A DNA stretch of 64,000 nucleotides from Microlunatus flavus (GCF_900110855.1 NZ_FOFA01000007.1:62001-126000); one strand, 5' to 3'; counted from the first letter of the stretch, positions 47,183 through 57,430 are shown. Program-made: numbers and translations. Notes: generated by a model from the letters alone, not told the origin.

Positions 47183-48334
47183 GTGAGCGAAGAGCACGGT
47201 TTCAGCACGCGGGCCATCCACGCGGGGCCGCCGGCCGACCCGGCGTACAACGCGGTGACGCCGCCGATCTACGCGACGTCGACGTACTCCCAGGACGGCG
47301 TCGGCGGGACGAAGGGCGGCTACGAGTACTCGCGTTCCGGCAACCCGACGCGGACCGTGCTCGAGGAGTGCCTCGCCTCGCTGGAGGGCGGCAGGCACGG
47401 GCTCGCGTTCGCCAGCGGGCTGGCGGCGGAGGACGCGGTGCTGCGCGCGTTCACCGGTCCGGACGGGCACGCGGTCGTGCCGCACGACGCGTACGGCGGC
47501 ACCTACCGGCTGTTCGCCCGCGTGTACGAGCCCTGGGGCCTGGGCGTCACGCCGGTCGACCTCACCGACCTCGAGGCGGTCGAGGCCGCGATCGTGCCCG
47601 AGAAGACCACGATCGTCTGGGTCGAGACGCCGACCAACCCGCTGCTCAGCGTCGCCGACATCGCCGGCATCGCGGACGTCGCGCACGCGGCCGGCGCGCT
47701 GCTGGTCGTCGACAACACCTTCGCCAGCCCGTACCTGCAGCAGCCGCTGGCCCTCGGCGCCGACGTCGTCGTGCACTCCACGACCAAGTACATCGGGGGC
47801 CACTCCGACGTGGTCGGCGGGGCGCTCGTGGTGGACGACGACGCGCTGGCCGACAAGCTGCGGTTCCACCAGAACGCGATGGGCGCGGTCGCCGGGCCGT
47901 TCGACGCCTGGCTGACGCTGCGCGGGCTGCGGACCCTCGCGGTCCGCATGGAGCGGCACAGCGACAACGCGCAGCGCGTCGCCGAGTTCCTCGAGGGCCA
48001 CCCGGCGGTCGCCGAGGTGATCTACCCGGGCCTGGAGTCGCACGCCGGCCACGTGCTGGCGACGAAGCAGATGCGCCGGTTCGGCGGGATGGTGAGCTTC
48101 CGCGTCAAGGGCGGCGAGGACGAGGCCGTCGCGGTCTGCGGCCGCACCAAGGTGATCATCCTCGGGGAGTCGCTCGGCGGGGTCGAGTCGCTCATCGAGC
48201 ACCCGGGCCGCATGACCCACGCGTCCGTCGCCGGCACCCGCCTCGAGGTCCCCGCCGACCTCGTCCGCATCAGCGTCGGCATCGAGGACGCCGAGGACCT
48301 GATCGCCGACCTCGACCAGGCGCTGCGCGGCTGA
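47183..48334 (+). CDS. metB: Cystathionine gamma-synthase/lyase
   Basis: 383 residues, PLP-dependent Cys/Met metabolism enzyme. The N-terminus is HGFSTRAIHAGPPADPAYNAVTPPIY; the PLP Lys is K202 in VVHSTTKYIGGHSDVVGG; GGMVSFRVKGG and SLGGVESLIEHPGRMTH close the active site. TAACCT (47170-47175) lies seven bases before the GTG, so a leaderless transcript is likely. Gamma-synthase and gamma-lyase cannot be separated by sequence alone; with cbs nearby, reverse transsulfuration is plausible. Confidence 0.93.
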   Translation: MSEEHGFSTRAIHAGPPADPAYNAVTPPIYATSTYSQDGVGGTKGGYEYSRSGNPTRTVLEECLASLEGGRHGLAFASGLAAEDAVLRAFTGPDGHAVVPHDAYGGTYRLFARVYEPWGLGVTPVDLTDLEAVEAAIVPEKTTIVWVETPTNPLLSVADIAGIADVAHAAGALLVVDNTFASPYLQQPLALGADVVVHSTTKYIGGHSDVVGGALVVDDDALADKLRFHQNAMGAVAGPFDAWLTLRGLRTLAVRMERHSDNAQRVAEFLEGHPAVAEVIYPGLESHAGHVLATKQMRRFGGMVSFRVKGGEDEAVAVCGRTKVIILGESLGGVESLIEHPGRMTHASVAGTRLEVPADLVRISVGIEDAEDLIADLDQALRG

Positions 48335-48367
48335 CCACTTGGCCCACTTTCCGGGCCCTTGTCGCAC

Positions 48368-48417
48368 CCTGCAGGATTGGCTGAGCACGTGCATTTCACG
48401 TTGTCGTGAAATGCACG
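48368..48417. repeat. Family B hairpin repeat, copy 3
   Basis: CGTGCATTTCACG (48388-48400), loop TTGT, and its reverse complement (48405-48417) are identical to copy 1. CCTGCAGGATTGGCTGAGCACG precedes it, the partner of the second tier in copy 2. It lies between the convergent metB and ung genes. Confidence 0.78.
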
Positions 48418-48439
48418 ACCCGCCTACGCCCACGCCACC

Positions 48440-49123
48440 TCAGCGGACGGGCGGCAGGCGCCAGTCGACCGGAACCGCGCCCTGGGCCGCGAGGAGGTCG
48501 TTCACCCGGCTGAAGGGGCGGGAGCCGAAGAAGCCGTAGCGCGCCGAGAGCGGCGAGGGGTGGGCGCTCTCGACGACGGGGACGTCGCCGAGCAGCGGCG
48601 CGAGCTTGCGGGCGTCGCCGCCCCAGAGCACCGCGACGAGCGGACCGCCGCGCTCGACCAGGGCCTCGATCGCGCGCTGCGTGACCTGCTCCCAGCCCTT
48701 GCGGCGGTGCGAGCCGGACTGGCCGGGTGCGACGGTGAGGACGCGGTTGAGCAGGAGCACGCCCTGCTCGAACCACGCCGTCAGGTCCCCGTGCTCCGCG
48801 GCGGGGACGCCGAGGTCGGCCTTGAGCTCGAGGTAGACGTTCTTGAGCGAGCGGGGGAGCGGCCGAACGTCGGGGGCGACCGAGAAGGCCAGGCCCACCG
48901 GGTGGCCGGCCGTCGGGTACGGGTCCTGGCCGACGACGAGGACGCGCACATCGGCCAGCGGGCGGCTGAACGCGCGCAGCACGCGGTCGCGCGACGGCAG
49001 GTACTCCCGCCCGGCCGCCTCCTCCTCGTCGCAGAAGGCCTCCGCCCGCGCGAGCGCCGCCTCCGCGGGCCGCAGCGCCGCCGCCCAGTCGGGGGCGAGC
49101 CGGTCAGCCCAGCCGGCGCTCAT
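48440..49123 (-). CDS. ung: Uracil-DNA glycosylase
   Basis: 227 residues, family 1 UNG. Excises uracil from DNA. The catalytic Asp-67 is in [19 protein letters not shown]; the conserved His is in [22 protein letters not shown]; the KGWEQVT motif is present. ATG start. The MFS gene upstream on the same strand overlaps its first 20 bases, so they may be coupled. Confidence 0.95.
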   Translation of the reverse strand: MSAGWADRLAPDWAAALRPAEAALARAEAFCDEEEAAGREYLPSRDRVLRAFSRPLADVRVLVVGQDPYPTAGHPVGLAFSVAPDVRPLPRSLKNVYLELKADLGVPAAEHGDLTAWFEQGVLLLNRVLTVAPGQSGSHRRKGWEQVTQRAIEALVERGGPLVAVLWGGDARKLAPLLGDVPVVESAHPSPLSARYGFFGSRPFSRVNDLLAAQGAVPVDWRLPPVR

Positions 49124-50372
49124 CGCCGCCCTCCGGGTCGCTCGGGACGGTGACCGGGGTGGGCTGCGGGCTCTGGCGCGGCATCCGTACGGAGGCGGCC
49201 GTGCCGACGAGCAGCAGCGCCGCGCCGACGGCGAAGGCGACGGGGTAGCCGACCTGGTCGGCCAGGAAGCCCGCCACCAGCGGGCCCAGGATGGCGCCGA
49301 CGTCGGAGGACATGGAGAAGATCGCGACCGGGGTGCCGCCCCGGGCCCCGGCCGCGTCCCCCACGGCCGCCGCCGGGGCCGTCCCGAGGAACGCGGCCGA
49401 GACGCCGTACACGCAGAGCACCGCGATGAGGACGCCGATGTTCGGCGCGAAGGCGACCGCGAGGATCGCGGCGGCGGCCAGCGACGTGCCGAGCACCATC
49501 GCCGGACGGCGGCCGACCGTGTCGACGAACCGTCCGGCGGGGCCGACCGCGATCGTCTGGACGACGGCCGCGCAGGTGAAGGCGATGCCCGTCCACGAGG
49601 TGTCGCGGCCCAGCACCTCCACGACGAGCACGGGGACGAGCGCGGAGCGGACGCCGAACGACGACCAGCCCTGGCCGAGGTTCACGAGGCACGCGGCCTG
49701 GAAACCCCGGTCGCGCAGCACCTCGCGCAGCGGGCGCACGGGCAGGGCGGGGGCGTCGTCGTCGCACGCCGAGCGGGTCCGGAGCAGGAGCAGGCCGACC
49801 GTGCCGGCGACGGCGAGCGTGGCGGCGTAGAAGAAGAAGGGCGCGGTGATGCTGATGGCCGAGAGCAGGCCCCCGATGGCGGGCCCGGCCATGCCGCCGA
49901 TGAGGAAGCCGGCCTGGAAGAAGCCGGCGGCCCGCCCGCGGACCTCGTGGCGCACGCTGGTCAGCAGCAGCGTGGTCGCCGACACCGTGAACATCGCCGA
50001 GCCGATCCCGCCGAGCCCGCGCAGGACGAGCAGCTGCTCGTAGCTGGTGGAGACGCCGGCCAGCCCGCTGGAGACGGCGACCACGTAGATGCCGACGGCG
50101 AGGACGAGCCGCTCGCCGAAGAGCGCGATCAACCGCCCGCAGAACGGGCTGCAGACCAGCCGCATGAGGGCGAAGGCGGAGACGACGGCCCCGACGGCGA
50201 AGTTGTCGACGCCGAAGCTGCGGGCGAACACGGGCAGGACGGGGACGAGGACCCCGAAGCCGACCGCGACGCAGAACGCGATCAGGCCGAGGACGTACAC
50301 CTCGCGCGGGAGCCGCTCGGCACGGGTGCCCGGCCGCCGCAGGAAAGGGCGACGAGCGGGTGGCACCGGCAC
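49104..50372 (-). CDS. MFS transporter
   Basis: 422 residues, 12 membrane segments. The MFS signature [19 protein letters not shown] lies in the second-third segment region, and [19 protein letters not shown] in a later loop. GTG/ATG start at 50372 is uncertain by two codons (GTG 50366 also fits). Its 3' end overlaps the start of ung by 20 bp. Substrate unknown. Confidence 0.88.
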   Translation of the reverse strand: MPVPPARRPFLRRPGTRAERLPREVYVLGLIAFCVAVGFGVLVPVLPVFARSFGVDNFAVGAVVSAFALMRLVCSPFCGRLIALFGERLVLAVGIYVVAVSSGLAGVSTSYEQLLVLRGLGGIGSAMFTVSATTLLLTSVRHEVRGRAAGFFQAGFLIGGMAGPAIGGLLSAISITAPFFFYAATLAVAGTVGLLLLRTRSACDDDAPALPVRPLREVLRDRGFQAACLVNLGQGWSSFGVRSALVPVLVVEVLGRDTSWTGIAFTCAAVVQTIAVGPAGRFVDTVGRRPAMVLGTSLAAAAILAVAFAPNIGVLIAVLCVYGVSAAFLGTAPAAAVGDAAGARGGTPVAIFSMSSDVGAILGPLVAGFLADQVGYPVAFAVGAALLLVGTAASVRMPRQSPQPTPVTVPSDPEGGDERRLG

Positions 50373-50461
50373 AGTGTGCCCCGAAGCGGCGCTCGGGCCG
50401 GGTGCGGCCCACTAACGTTGAGGGGTCCGGCACCCCCGTCGGGCGCGAGGAGAGCAGACGC

Positions 50462-51733
50462 GTGACCCTTCCCGAGCAGCTGCGCCGCCAGGCGGAGCGC
50501 CTCCGCGCCCGCACCCGGGGCGACGACGACGACGAGGTCCCGGCCGCCGGCTCCGCCGCGGGTCCCGAGCCGAGCCGGGGCGCCGCCGCCCCGGTGGTCG
50601 CACCGACGCCCCCGGTCAACGAGATCAACGTGCACGTCGAGGACAAGAACTCGGTCTACGACCAGGCCGTCCCGGACGGGCTGCACGTGGCCGCGGCCTG
50701 GGGCTGGCGGGTGATCGTCGTCGCCGCGCTGGTGGCCCTGGTCGCGTACGTGCTGGCCTACATCTCCGAGGTCACCATCCCGCTGCTGGTGGCGGTGCTG
50801 CTGACGGCGCTGCTCCTGCCCGTGACCAAGCGGCTGCACGCCTGGGGCGTCAACCGCGGCCTCGCGACGGCGATCACGGTGCTCGGCGGCCTCGCGGTGA
50901 TCGCCGGCGTGCTCTACCTGATCGTCAGCTCGATCGTCTCGCAGGCCTCGACGCTGGGGACCAACGTCACCACCGGCTTCAACCGGCTGGCCGACTGGCT
51001 CCAGAACGGGCCGCTGCACGTCAGCGCCACCTACTTCAACGCCGACGAGTGGGTCACCCGGATCACCGACTGGGTGCGGACCAGCCAGGACACGATCACC
51101 ACGTACGCGGGCGAGATCACCTCGTCCGTCGGGCACTTCGTGGCCGGGTTCGCGCTGGCGCTGTTCGCCCTGTCCTACTTCCTCCACAACGGGCGCGAGA
51201 TCTTCGCGTTCGTCATGCGCTTCTTCCCCCGCCGCTCGCGGGCGCGCGTCGACAGCGCCGCCCAGAACGGCTGGCACTCGCTCTCGTCCTACGTCCGCGC
51301 GACGATCCTCGTCGCGCTCGCCGACGGGGTCGGCGTGCTCATCGCCGCGCTCATCCTCGGGGTCCCCGCGGCGCCGGCCCTGGCCACCCTCGTCTTCATC
51401 GGCGCCTTCGTGCCGATCGTCGGCGGCTTCGTCTCCGGCTTCGTCGCCGTCGGCGTCGCCCTCGTGGCCCTGGGCTGGGTCAAGGCGCTGATCATGCTCG
51501 GCGCGATCATCGCCGTCGTGGAGATCGAGGGCCACGTCCTGCAGCCGTTCCTCATGGGGCGTGCGGTCAAGCTCCACCCGCTGGCCGTGCTGCTCGCGAT
51601 CGCGATCGGCATCATCCTGGGCGGCATCATCGGCGCGCTGTTCGCGGTGCCGCTGCTGGCCTTCGCCAAGACGTTCGTGCAGCACCTCTCCGACGAGGTG
51701 CCCGACCCGAGCTCCAACAAGGTCGCCCGCTAG
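50462..51733 (+). CDS. AI-2E family transporter (PerM-like)
   Basis: 423 residues. The N-terminal 80 residues are charged and partly disordered, then about eight hydrophobic segments of the AI-2E/PerM fold, with the typical motif ALADGVGVLIAALILGVPAA and PIVGGFVSGFVAVGVALV. GTG start after AGGAGAG; a TAACGT near 50413 could be the -10 box. Family members export signal molecules or ions (some are Na+/H+ antiporters). Function here unknown. Confidence 0.9.
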   Translation: MTLPEQLRRQAERLRARTRGDDDDEVPAAGSAAGPEPSRGAAAPVVAPTPPVNEINVHVEDKNSVYDQAVPDGLHVAAAWGWRVIVVAALVALVAYVLAYISEVTIPLLVAVLLTALLLPVTKRLHAWGVNRGLATAITVLGGLAVIAGVLYLIVSSIVSQASTLGTNVTTGFNRLADWLQNGPLHVSATYFNADEWVTRITDWVRTSQDTITTYAGEITSSVGHFVAGFALALFALSYFLHNGREIFAFVMRFFPRRSRARVDSAAQNGWHSLSSYVRATILVALADGVGVLIAALILGVPAAPALATLVFIGAFVPIVGGFVSGFVAVGVALVALGWVKALIMLGAIIAVVEIEGHVLQPFLMGRAVKLHPLAVLLAIAIGIILGGIIGALFAVPLLAFAKTFVQHLSDEVPDPSSNKVAR

Positions 51734-51825
51734 GGGCGTACGCCCGTTCGCGGCGCGGGGGCCGCGGCCTCGCGGCCCGCAGTCGCTTTGTCCGACCAAG
51801 CGGAACCAGGCCGGTCTCCGGCCGT

Positions 51826-51852
51826 CGCGAGCGGTCACGGTCACCGCTCGCG
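51826..51852. terminator. Palindromic terminator between AI-2E and ldt genes
   Basis: CGCGAGCGGT (51826-51835) and ACCGCTCGCG (51843-51852) are perfect reverse complements around a seven-base loop. It lies between the convergent AI-2E transporter and L,D-transpeptidase genes and could terminate both. Confidence 0.7.
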
Positions 51853-51935
51853 CGTCGAGGCGCGCCGGTCGTTCCGGAACCGTCCGCTTACCCGTCGTGC
51901 CGGTAGCGCCCCGTGCCCCCGGGGAGACGCAGGAA

Positions 51936-51965
51936 GGGCGGGGCCGGCGTCAGCCGGACCCGCCC
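51936..51965 (-). terminator. Hairpin after the L,D-transpeptidase gene
   Basis: GGGCGGG and CCCGCCC enclose a second stem CCGGC/GCCGG with loop GTCA. It ends 26 bp beyond the minus-strand stop codon at 51992 and is the probable terminator of that gene. Confidence 0.75.
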
Positions 51966-51991
51966 TCCTCAGGACTGCGTGAGGGGTGCGC

Positions 51992-53239
51992 TCAGAGAGC
52001 GGAACCCTTCTTGTACTCGGAGTACGACGCGTTCCAGTCGGTGTAGCCGTTGCCCGGCTCGATGCCGCGGTTGGTGCCGGTCGTGACGACCGGGTCACCG
52101 ATCAGCGTGTTCTCGATGAGGTAGCGCGAGTTGGCGACGCTCATGCCGGTGCAGCCGTGGCTGACGTTCGCCACGCCCTGGCTCCCGGTGCTCCACGGGG
52201 CGGAGTGCAGGAACTCACCCGAGTTGGTGATCCGCATGGCGTACGCGGCCGTGAGCTTGTACTTCTCCTTGGCCCCGATCTGCTCGTTGGTCATGACCTT
52301 GTTGTACTCCTTGGCCATGATCAGCTTGGTGCCGCTGCGCGTCACCCAGCCCGGCTTGCCACCCGTCACCGGGATGCTGCGGACCTTCTTGTCGTTCTTG
52401 TAGACCGTCGCGTAGTCGCTCTTGAGGTTGACCTTGATCACGAACTTGCGCCCCACGGTGAAGTTCGTCGACGACGACTTCTGGCCGTAGCGTCCGTTGC
52501 CGGCGGGGACGCCGTTCACGTCGGCCTCGACCTTGACCTTGGTGCCCGGCTTCCAGTAGGACTTCGGGCGCCAGTGCACCTCCTGGCTGCCGTACCAGTG
52601 CCAGCTGCCGGTCTGCTTGGGGACCGTCGTGATGTGCAGGTTCTTCTCGAACGACTTCTTGTCCGCGACCGGGGTGTCGAAGCGCACGATCGCCGGCATG
52701 CCGACGCCCACCTTGCTGTCGGGCAGCGGGTAGAGCTCGGGGAAGACCTGGTTGCTGAGCGCGAGGTCCTGCGTCTCGAACTTCGTCTTCTGCGTCGTCT
52801 TGTCCCCGGCGGAGTTCTTGCCGGTCACGGTGAGCGTGTACGTGCCCGACGGCTCGAGGCGGTCGCCCGCGGTCCAGCTCGTCTTCGCCTTGTTCATCGA
52901 CCCCTTGAGGGTGCCCTTCTGGGCCTTTCCCTTGGTGTCGGTGTACTTGTAGTCGAGGTCGACCGCCGAGAGCTTGCCCTGGCTGGCCTTGGCGGTGACG
53001 AGCGTCGAGACCTTCACGCCGTCGTCGCCGTCGTCGACGTTGCTGCTGAGCTTGACCGCCGGGGTGGTGGGCGTGGCCGACGGGCTCGGGGAGGTCGTCG
53101 GCTGCGACGTGGTGGGCGCCGGGCTCTGACCACCGGTCGAGCCCTGCGCGTCCGGGACGGTGCCGCAGCCGGCGCTCACGGCCAGCAGCAGGACGGCAGA
53201 GGCCAGGCCACCAGCGGCCAGGTGTCGTCGGGTCGGCAT
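51992..53239 (-). CDS. L,D-transpeptidase lipoprotein (YkuD)
   Basis: 415 residues. Makes 3-3 crosslinks in peptidoglycan. The signal peptide ends LLLAVSAGC (lipobox), then a Thr/Ser/Pro-rich linker, one or two Ig-like domains (about 65-290), and the YkuD domain (about 290-410). The catalytic motif is SHGCTGMS with His and Cys. ATG 53239 was chosen for the signal peptide; the frame continues upstream without a good start. The architecture matches mycobacterial LdtMt proteins. Followed by terminators. Confidence 0.94.
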   Translation of the reverse strand: MPTRRHLAAGGLASAVLLLAVSAGCGTVPDAQGSTGGQSPAPTTSQPTTSPSPSATPTTPAVKLSSNVDDGDDGVKVSTLVTAKASQGKLSAVDLDYKYTDTKGKAQKGTLKGSMNKAKTSWTAGDRLEPSGTYTLTVTGKNSAGDKTTQKTKFETQDLALSNQVFPELYPLPDSKVGVGMPAIVRFDTPVADKKSFEKNLHITTVPKQTGSWHWYGSQEVHWRPKSYWKPGTKVKVEADVNGVPAGNGRYGQKSSSTNFTVGRKFVIKVNLKSDYATVYKNDKKVRSIPVTGGKPGWVTRSGTKLIMAKEYNKVMTNEQIGAKEKYKLTAAYAMRITNSGEFLHSAPWSTGSQGVANVSHGCTGMSVANSRYLIENTLIGDPVVTTGTNRGIEPGNGYTDWNASYSEYKKGSAL

Positions 53240-53537
53240 CGCGGGTCGTGTCTCCTCGGGGTGCGTCCGGGTCGGGCTCGGTCGGGCTGCGTCGTGCTGC
53301 AGCCGGGCGGCAACCGCCCCAGGAAGGCACAACGCCCCAGGCTCCGCTAAGGTGCCCGCCCACCCGCGCGTCCAATGTGCCATCCGGTCGGGCCAATTCC
53401 TAATCAGCCTCGACCTCGAGACGAGACCGTTGCGTACTCGTACGGCCTTCGTCGCAATGAGTGTCGATCTGGTGTCGGTCCGGTCCCCGGGGACGCGTAC
53501 GCCGCTGCGCGTCGACGAGGACCGGACCGGTCGGCGG

Positions 53538-55301
53538 TCAGTGACCGACCGCGACCAGCTGCTCGTCGCGCTCGGAGGAACCGGTCGGTGCCGCGGGTGC
53601 ACGGCCGGCCAGCGGCTTCTCCCGCATGAGCAGCGCGAGCACGAGCGCGACGCCGAGGAAGGGCACCGCGACGAGGAACACGTCGTCCATCGCCTGCGTG
53701 AAGGCCGTCAGCACCCAGGTGCGGACCGGCTCCGGCAGGGCGCGGATCGCGGTCACGTCGTTCACCGAGCCGGTCGCGGCGCCGGCCTGCGCACCGGCTC
53801 CGGCCGGGATGACCTGCGCCAGGTGGTGGGCCAGCCGGGTGTTGAGGATCGCGCCGAACAGGGCCGTCCCCACCGCGCCGCCCATCGAGCGGAAGAACGT
53901 GACGGCCGCCGTGGCGACGCCCATGTGGCGCCGGTCGACGTTGTTCTGCACCGCGGTCACGACGACCTGCATGGTCAGGCCGAGGCCCGCGCCGAAGACG
54001 AACATCAGCACCGCGATGAGCCAGTAGCCCGTGGTCACGGCGATCTGCGAGAGGCCGACGAAGGCCACCCCGACCACGGCAGCGCCGGTGATCGGCATCC
54101 ACTTGTAGCGGCCGGTGCGGCTCATGATCTGCCCGCCGGAGATCGAGGTGGAGAAGATGCCGAGGACGAGCGGCAGCATGGCGAGGCCGGACTCGGTCGC
54201 GCTCATGCCCTTCACGGCCTGGAGGTAGATCGGCAGGTAGATCAGGCCGCCGAACATCGCCACACCCATGATCATCGCAAAGCTGATGTTGGACACGAAG
54301 GTCCAGGAGCGGAACAGCTCGAGCGGGATGATCGGCTCCTTGGCGCGGCCCTCGACCACGACGAAGAGCGCGCCGAGGGCGACGACGGCGACCAGCAGGC
54401 CGAGGCCCGTGGGCGAGGTCCAGCCGAGGTCGGGACCGGCCCAGCTGAGGTAGAGCACCAGGCTGGTCACCGAGCCCACGATCGTGGCGGCGCCGAGGTA
54501 GTCGACCGTGGCCTGGCGCCGGACGTGCGGCAGCTTGAGCGCGATCGAGGTGACGACCAGCGCGGCCGCGCCGATCGGCAGGTTGATGAAGAAGATCCAC
54601 TCCCAGCCGAGGTGGTCGGTGAAGAGCCCGCCGAGCAGGGGACCGGCCACCGACGAGACGCCGAACACGGCGCCGAAAAGGCCCTGGTACTTGCCGCGCT
54701 CGCGCGGCGGGATGACGTCGCCGATGACCGCGAGGGCGAGCGACATCAGGCCGCCGCCGCCCAGGCCCTGCACGGCGCGCCCGACGATCATGACGTCGAT
54801 CCCGGACAGGCCGAGGGCGCTGGAGAGCGGGGAGGCGAACCCGCAGATCACCGAGCCGACGAGGAAGACCACGATCGCGGCCTGGAAGACCGGCCGCCGC
54901 CCGCGCAGGTCGGAGATCTTGCCCCACAGCGGCGTCGCGGCCGTCGAGGTCAGCAGGTAGGCGGTGACGACCCAGGAGAGCTTGTCGAGGCCGCCCAGCT
55001 GAGAGGTGATCTTGGGGAGCGCGACGCCGACGATGCTCTGGTCGAGCGCGGCCAGGAACATGCCGGCCATCAGGCCGCCGATGACGACGAGGATCTGGCG
55101 GTGGCTGAGGTAGCCGCCCGCGGGAGCGCCCGGGTCGGAGAGCGGTTCGGTGCTCACCCCGGGGACGCCGCCGGCCTGGGCGGCCGTGGTCTCGAGGCTC
55201 TCCTCGGTCCGTCGGGCGGAGGAGGGGCCGTCCCCGGACGCGGGTGCAGCGGTCCGGCCCGGTTCCTCGACGAGGGCGCGGCGTGGTTCGTACGAGCTCA
55301 T
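53538..55301 (-). CDS. DHA2-family MFS drug exporter (14 TM)
   Basis: 587 residues with 14 membrane segments after a 65-residue disordered N-terminus. The first segment region is [21 protein letters not shown], and [22 protein letters not shown] holds the MFS motif; typical of DHA2 (EmrB/QacA-like) multidrug exporters. The ATG overlaps the stop of the upstream MarR gene (ATGA), so the two are cotranscribed. The Ser/Glu-rich tail is typical. Substrates unknown. Confidence 0.92.
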   Translation of the reverse strand: MSSYEPRRALVEEPGRTAAPASGDGPSSARRTEESLETTAAQAGGVPGVSTEPLSDPGAPAGGYLSHRQILVVIGGLMAGMFLAALDQSIVGVALPKITSQLGGLDKLSWVVTAYLLTSTAATPLWGKISDLRGRRPVFQAAIVVFLVGSVICGFASPLSSALGLSGIDVMIVGRAVQGLGGGGLMSLALAVIGDVIPPRERGKYQGLFGAVFGVSSVAGPLLGGLFTDHLGWEWIFFINLPIGAAALVVTSIALKLPHVRRQATVDYLGAATIVGSVTSLVLYLSWAGPDLGWTSPTGLGLLVAVVALGALFVVVEGRAKEPIIPLELFRSWTFVSNISFAMIMGVAMFGGLIYLPIYLQAVKGMSATESGLAMLPLVLGIFSTSISGGQIMSRTGRYKWMPITGAAVVGVAFVGLSQIAVTTGYWLIAVLMFVFGAGLGLTMQVVVTAVQNNVDRRHMGVATAAVTFFRSMGGAVGTALFGAILNTRLAHHLAQVIPAGAGAQAGAATGSVNDVTAIRALPEPVRTWVLTAFTQAMDDVFLVAVPFLGVALVLALLMREKPLAGRAPAAPTGSSERDEQLVAVGH

Positions 55302-55816
55302 GAGGCTTCTCTGTCTGCTGGTGCGGTGCGTGGGTGGGTGGACGCCGGACGGTCTCCGTGCGTCTGGGACTCGATGCCGGCGACGAGCCTGGCGAGGAGC
55401 CGGTCGAGGTCGGCCAGGTCGGCCGCCTCCCAGTCCTCGAGGACGGCCGCCAGGGTCTGGCGGCGGCGGGTGATGGAGGCCTGCAGCTGGTCGCGCCCCT
55501 CGGGGGTCAGGTCGATGCGCTGCGCGCGGCCGTCGTCGGGGTCCTGGCTGCGTCCGACCAGGCCCGTCCGCTCGAGCTGCGTGACGTGGCGCGACGCCGT
55601 GGACGTGTCGAGCTGGGTGCTGGACGCGAGCTCGGTGATCCGCATCGAGCCCCGCTCGAGGTGCTTGAGCACCCAGTACGCCGCCGGCTCCAGCTGGTCG
55701 CCGACCACCCGCTGGCGCATCAGGCGACCGATGCTCATCGCGGTGTGGAGCACCGAGTCGACGACGTGCGCCGTCGCCGGGGCGCCTGCGTCGACCACCT
55801 GCTCCTTCTCTTGCAT
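55298..55816 (-). CDS. MarR-family regulator of the DHA2 exporter
   Basis: 172 residues from ATG 55816. The winged helix includes [20 protein letters not shown] and [19 protein letters not shown]. It is the first gene of the operon with the DHA2 exporter. ATG 55816 is preferred: TATGCT lies six bases before it (leaderless), and the inverted repeat around the start would otherwise be coding. A start 11 codons upstream is possible. Confidence 0.9.
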   Translation of the reverse strand: MQEKEQVVDAGAPATAHVVDSVLHTAMSIGRLMRQRVVGDQLEPAAYWVLKHLERGSMRITELASSTQLDTSTASRHVTQLERTGLVGRSQDPDDGRAQRIDLTPEGRDQLQASITRRRQTLAAVLEDWEAADLADLDRLLARLVAGIESQTHGDRPASTHPRTAPADREAS

Positions 55817-55858
55817 GACACAAGCATACGGTGCAGATGTTTGGCTCATGCACGCAAG
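55810..55858. promoter_or_regulatory. Promoter and operator of the marR-DHA2 operon
   Basis: The minus-strand -10 TATGCT (plus-strand AGCATA, 55823-55828) lies six bases before the ATG. CTTGCATGACACAAG (55810-55824) is a near-palindrome covering the -10 edge and the start codon, and a related CATGCACGCAAG (55847-55858) follows upstream. A repressor bound here would block RNA polymerase, as expected for MarR autoregulation. Confidence 0.6.
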
Positions 55859-55959
55859 TCGTTGAACATTGCATGAACTCGGAGCCGCAGACCCAGGGTG
55901 ATCCCTGGTCTTTGCGTCAGGACCTTCTTGAATGGAAAGCAGCGTTTTACATTCGTGTC

Positions 55960-57027
55960 ATGAGCACTGACCCGCTGATGTCCGCGATCCTCAACGAGCT
56001 CGCGGCCGGCCGCATCGACGCGACCGAGGCCGCCCGCCGGATCGACGCCCTCAAGGCCGAGCCCGCGCCGGCGGACCCGCCGGCCCCGCCGGCACCGGCG
56101 GTCTCGCCGCCGGAGCCGGAGGACCGGTCCGAGCCGGAGGAGGTCTTGCCGACCCCGGACGCCGGCCGTGGCCGTGACGACGACGCGAGCGACCCCTGGG
56201 CCGCCGCCACCGACCGCCCGCAGCACGCGACCTTCGCCCGCGAGAGCGTTGGGACCCCGAGCCGTACGGTCCAGCCGTCCTCGACCGAGGGCCCTGCGGC
56301 GTCGAGCACCTCCTCCTCGACGGGGAAGCCCGCCGACGGCGGTCGGACCAAGGGCACGAACGGCGTCGACCGGATCACCGTCCGCGTCGTCGGGCGGCGC
56401 GTGCGGATCGTGGGGGAGACGTCGGTCGCCACCCTCGCCGCCGACGGGCCGCACGTGCTGCGGCGCAACGGTTCCACCCTCGAGGTCTCCAGCGACGGCG
56501 AGATCGGCCCGAGCCTCGACGGCTTCAGCATCCTGCGCGGCGTCCCGCGCAGCCTGGAGGACTTCCGCGCGCTCGGCCTCGGCAAGGAGCTCCTGCTCCG
56601 CGTGAACCCGGCGCTCGCCGTCGACGTCGAGGTCACCGCGGGCCAGCTCAACACCGAGCGCGTGCCCCACCTCGGCAAGGTTCGCGTCACCGCCGGCGGG
56701 GCCAAGCTCCTCGACGTGACCGAGGTGCACGACGTGCTGGTGCAGGCCGGCTCGGCGACCATCAAGGGCACCATCACGCAGGGTCGGCACCGGGTCCGCG
56801 CCGAGTCCGGCTCGCTGTCGGTGACGCTCGGCGACGACTCCAACGTGACCGTCAAGAGCGACGCGCAGCTCGGCCGCGTCAGCTGGGCGGGCGGGCACAG
56901 CGGCGCGGGCGACGAGGTCGTCATGGGCAACGGGAACGCCCGCCTCGACGTCGAGGTCGTCATGGGTCACGCCCAGGTGCGGGTCGGCTCCGACGCGGCC
57001 GCCACGAGCGGGAAGGGTGCCGAGTGA
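55960..57027 (+). CDS. SHOCT-like and DUF4097 domain protein
   Basis: 355 residues, no membrane segment. The N-terminus, SAILNELAAGRIDATEAARRIDAL (about 8-31), is a SHOCT-like helix pair. A 100-residue disordered Pro/Ser/Asp linker follows. The C-terminal half (about 135-345) has repeated short beta strands of DUF4097/adhesin-like beta-helix type (LNTERVPHLGKVRVTAGGAKLLDV). ATG 55960 with TACATT six bases upstream. Overlaps the next gene by GTGA. Similar pairs occur next to DUF2089 genes in other bacteria; function unknown. Confidence 0.75.
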   Translation: MSTDPLMSAILNELAAGRIDATEAARRIDALKAEPAPADPPAPPAPAVSPPEPEDRSEPEEVLPTPDAGRGRDDDASDPWAAATDRPQHATFARESVGTPSRTVQPSSTEGPAASSTSSSTGKPADGGRTKGTNGVDRITVRVVGRRVRIVGETSVATLAADGPHVLRRNGSTLEVSSDGEIGPSLDGFSILRGVPRSLEDFRALGLGKELLLRVNPALAVDVEVTAGQLNTERVPHLGKVRVTAGGAKLLDVTEVHDVLVQAGSATIKGTITQGRHRVRAESGSLSVTLGDDSNVTVKSDAQLGRVSWAGGHSGAGDEVVMGNGNARLDVEVVMGHAQVRVGSDAAATSGKGAE

Positions 57028-57428
57028 GCGAGCGCGTACGGGCCGCCGCGCCCCAGCACGAGCACCGGGCGCCCAGCGCGTGCCCGGTCTGCGGCGACCG
57101 TCTGGCCGTCACCCGGCTCGGGTGCGGGACCTGCGGGACGGAGCTCGCCGGGCTGTTCGCGCCGTGCGACTACTGCGCGCTGGACGACCGCGAGAGCGAG
57201 CTGCTGCGCGTCTTCCTCGCCTCGCGCGGCAACCTCCGCGAGGTCGAGAAGCACCTCGGCGTCTCCTACCCGACGGCGCGGGCACGGTTCAACGACCTGC
57301 TCCGCAAGCTCGGCCTCGCCGAGCCGGAGGAGGCCCCGGCTGCCCCGACCCGGGAGCAGATCCTCTCCGAGGTCGCTTCCGGCGCCCTCAGCCCCGACGA
57401 GGCCGCCGCGCTCCTCGCTGCGCTTTGA
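57024..57428 (+). CDS. DUF2089 domain protein (Cys motif plus HTH)
   Basis: 134 residues. Two CPxCG-type knuckles (ACPVCGDRL and GCGTCGTEL, plus CDYCALDD) probably bind zinc. A helix-turn-helix-like LREVEKHLGVSYPTARARFNDL follows (about 72-93), so it may bind DNA. The C-terminus, LSEVASGALSPDEAAALLAAL, mimics the SHOCT-like segment of the previous gene. GTG overlaps its stop (GTGA). The shared end segment suggests interaction between the two proteins. Confidence 0.8.
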   Translation: MSERVRAAAPQHEHRAPSACPVCGDRLAVTRLGCGTCGTELAGLFAPCDYCALDDRESELLRVFLASRGNLREVEKHLGVSYPTARARFNDLLRKLGLAEPEEAPAAPTREQILSEVASGALSPDEAAALLAAL

Positions 57429-57430
57429 TG

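Noticed and set aside
53538-55874. Apparent fusion of a regulator-like N-terminus with the DHA2 exporter
   Set aside because: The part before 55301 is an out-of-frame reading of the MarR gene; ATG 55301 with the ATGA overlap is the true start.
55831-55959. Earlier ATG for the SHOCT-like protein
   Set aside because: It would overlap the promoter region of the divergent MarR gene and add 43 unconserved residues; ATG 55960 has a -10 box six bases upstream.
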